Shown: piece after piece, positions 63,420 to 64,000 of the stretch
Layout: the number at the start of each line of letters is the position of its first letter
Position numbering within the stretch: the first letter of the stretch is position 1
From: Chamaelirium japonicum
Taxonomy: Eukaryota; Streptophyta; Magnoliopsida; Liliales; Melanthiaceae
DNA length: 64,000 bases
Assembly (NCBI GenBank): GCA_947650365.1
Contig: CANTAL010000022.1
Span: 1,942,831-2,006,830 of the forward strand
Direction of reading: 5' to 3'
Made by a program: the position numbers and the translations under genes
The notes under the pieces: model-generated
Told to the model about the DNA's origin: nothing
The model's database searches: none
Seen by the model: the letters and a program-made list of their open reading frames with translations, nothing else

Positions 63420-64000
63420 GCGAATGAATACGAATGGATTAGAATGGATCGTACGAATGAATTAGATTGGATCGTATTAATGAATTAGAATGGATCGTGC
63501 GAATGAATTAGAATGGATCGTACGAATGAGTAAGAATGGATCGTACGAATGAAATAGAATGGATCGTATGAATGAATTAGAATGGATACGTGCGAATGAA
63601 TTAGAATTGATCGTACGAATGAATTAGAATAGATTATGCGAATGAATTAGAATGGATCGTACGAATGAATTGGAATGGATACATTCATGCGAAGGAATTA
63701 GAATGGATCGTACGAATGAAATAGAATGGATCGTGCGAATGAATTAGAATGGATCGTACGAATGAATTAGAATGGATCGTACGAATGACTTAGAATGGAT
63801 CGTTCGAATAAATTAGAATAGATTGTGCGAATGAATTAGAATGGATCGTACGAATGAATTAGAAAGGATACATTCGTGCGAATGAATTAGAATGGATACC
63901 TTCGTGCAAATGAATTAGGATGGATCGTACGAATGAGTAAGAATGGATCGTACGAATGAAATAGAATAGATCGTATGAATGAATTAGAATGGATCGTACG
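63420..64000 (+). repeat. Satellite block, F orientation, cut by window edge
   Basis: About 25 monomers, opening with GAATACGAATGGATTAG and carrying the TACGTGC / GACTTAG / GAAAGG order, then ATACCTTCGTGC near 63898. The array continues past the window. Confidence 0.95.

Larger units (their letters stand above)
1..64000. repeat. 23-bp satellite array filling the entire window
   Basis: Every stretch read in the window is a copy or close variant of one 23-bp monomer, GAATGAATTA followed by GAATGGATCGTAC, or its reverse complement. Both sub-blocks begin GAATG, so the unit looks like an older GAAT-rich repeat that acquired the GGATCGTAC tail. Common variants are GTAC changed to GTAT, GTGC or ATAC; GAATTAG to GAAATAG or GAGTAAG; GAATGG to GAATAG; and a 28-bp form with ACATTCGTGC in place of CGTAC. 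Composition is about 35% GC, with a purine-rich strand that switches sides about 90 times. No unique sequence longer than a few bases interrupts it. Satellite identity is seen directly; a heterochromatic location is inferred. Confidence 0.98.

Noticed and set aside
1..64000. CRISPR array
   Set aside because: Regular 23-bp repeats exist, but there are no unique spacers between them; units abut directly and are variants of one sequence.
1..64000. Human satellite 2/3 (GGAAT/CATTC) DNA
   Set aside because: GAATG motifs are similar, but the fixed 23-bp unit with GGATCGTAC and two CpGs is not the 5-bp human repeat. The resemblance is compositional.
1..64000. Centromere protein B box or telomere repeat
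   Set aside because: No TTCG....CGGGA-type box and no TTAGGG, TTTAGGG or TTAGG runs were seen. TTCG occurs only as part of the CATTCGTACG linker.
1..64000. Rho-independent terminators at the palindromic flips
   Set aside because: Stems are AT-rich satellite arms without a following T-run, and there are no genes to terminate.
1..64000. Heat-shock-element-like GAA/TTC pattern
   Set aside because: GAA and TTC triplets arise from the repeat and its flips and lack the alternating nGAAnnTTCn spacing over three units.

Overview
The whole 64 kb window is satellite DNA. I found no protein-coding gene, RNA gene, transposon, CRISPR array, origin or other unique sequence in it. The building block is a 23-bp monomer with two sub-blocks that both start GAATG: GAATGAATTA (10 bp) followed by GAATGGATCGTAC (13 bp). 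It is about 35% GC and purine-rich on one strand (15 of 23 bases). At about 23 bp per unit the window holds roughly 2,700-2,800 monomers. Below, F means GAATG reads 5'->3' on the + strand, and R means the reverse complement (CATTC on the + strand). An array this size with layered rearrangements points to eukaryotic heterochromatin (pericentromere, subtelomere, B or sex chromosome). Nothing in the sequence identifies the species.

The orientation is not uniform. The array flips between F and R about 90 times, roughly once per 0.7 kb, in blocks from about 20 bp to 2.7 kb. The longest are R 30631-33315, F 40000-42380, R 13219-15503 and R 59603-61848. Flips mostly occur at the dyad centres of the monomer, either the CG-(TA/CA/TG)-CG linker or the GGATC step, so each is a short to moderate palindrome.

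On top of the monomer lies a higher-order structure of ordered variants and length variants that recurs many times. The same ordered modules, and the same flip junctions, occur in both orientations. Examples are junction J1 (GGATTCGCAC against GAATGTATCC), junction J2 (GGATACACGATCCAGATC), a CATACCGTACG module, a TTTGAGTGAATGCG module and an ATACCTTCGTGC module.

Longer direct duplications are stacked on this. There is a ~4.2 kb tandem pair (about 3215-7450 and 7450-11732), a third partial copy (15504-18400) and a fourth fragment (53604-54200). Further dispersed pairs have constant offsets: 28,756 bp, 16,840 bp, 13,810 bp, 5,800 bp and 2,076 bp.

Variation is dominated by whole-monomer gain or loss, 4-bp slippage and transitions at the two CpGs of each monomer. 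The only open frames of note (65-90 codons) are by-products of the repeat and encode 23-residue periodic nonsense. The main interest is structural: a bidirectional, inversion-rich higher-order satellite. Block boundaries below are read by eye and are good to about 10 bp.
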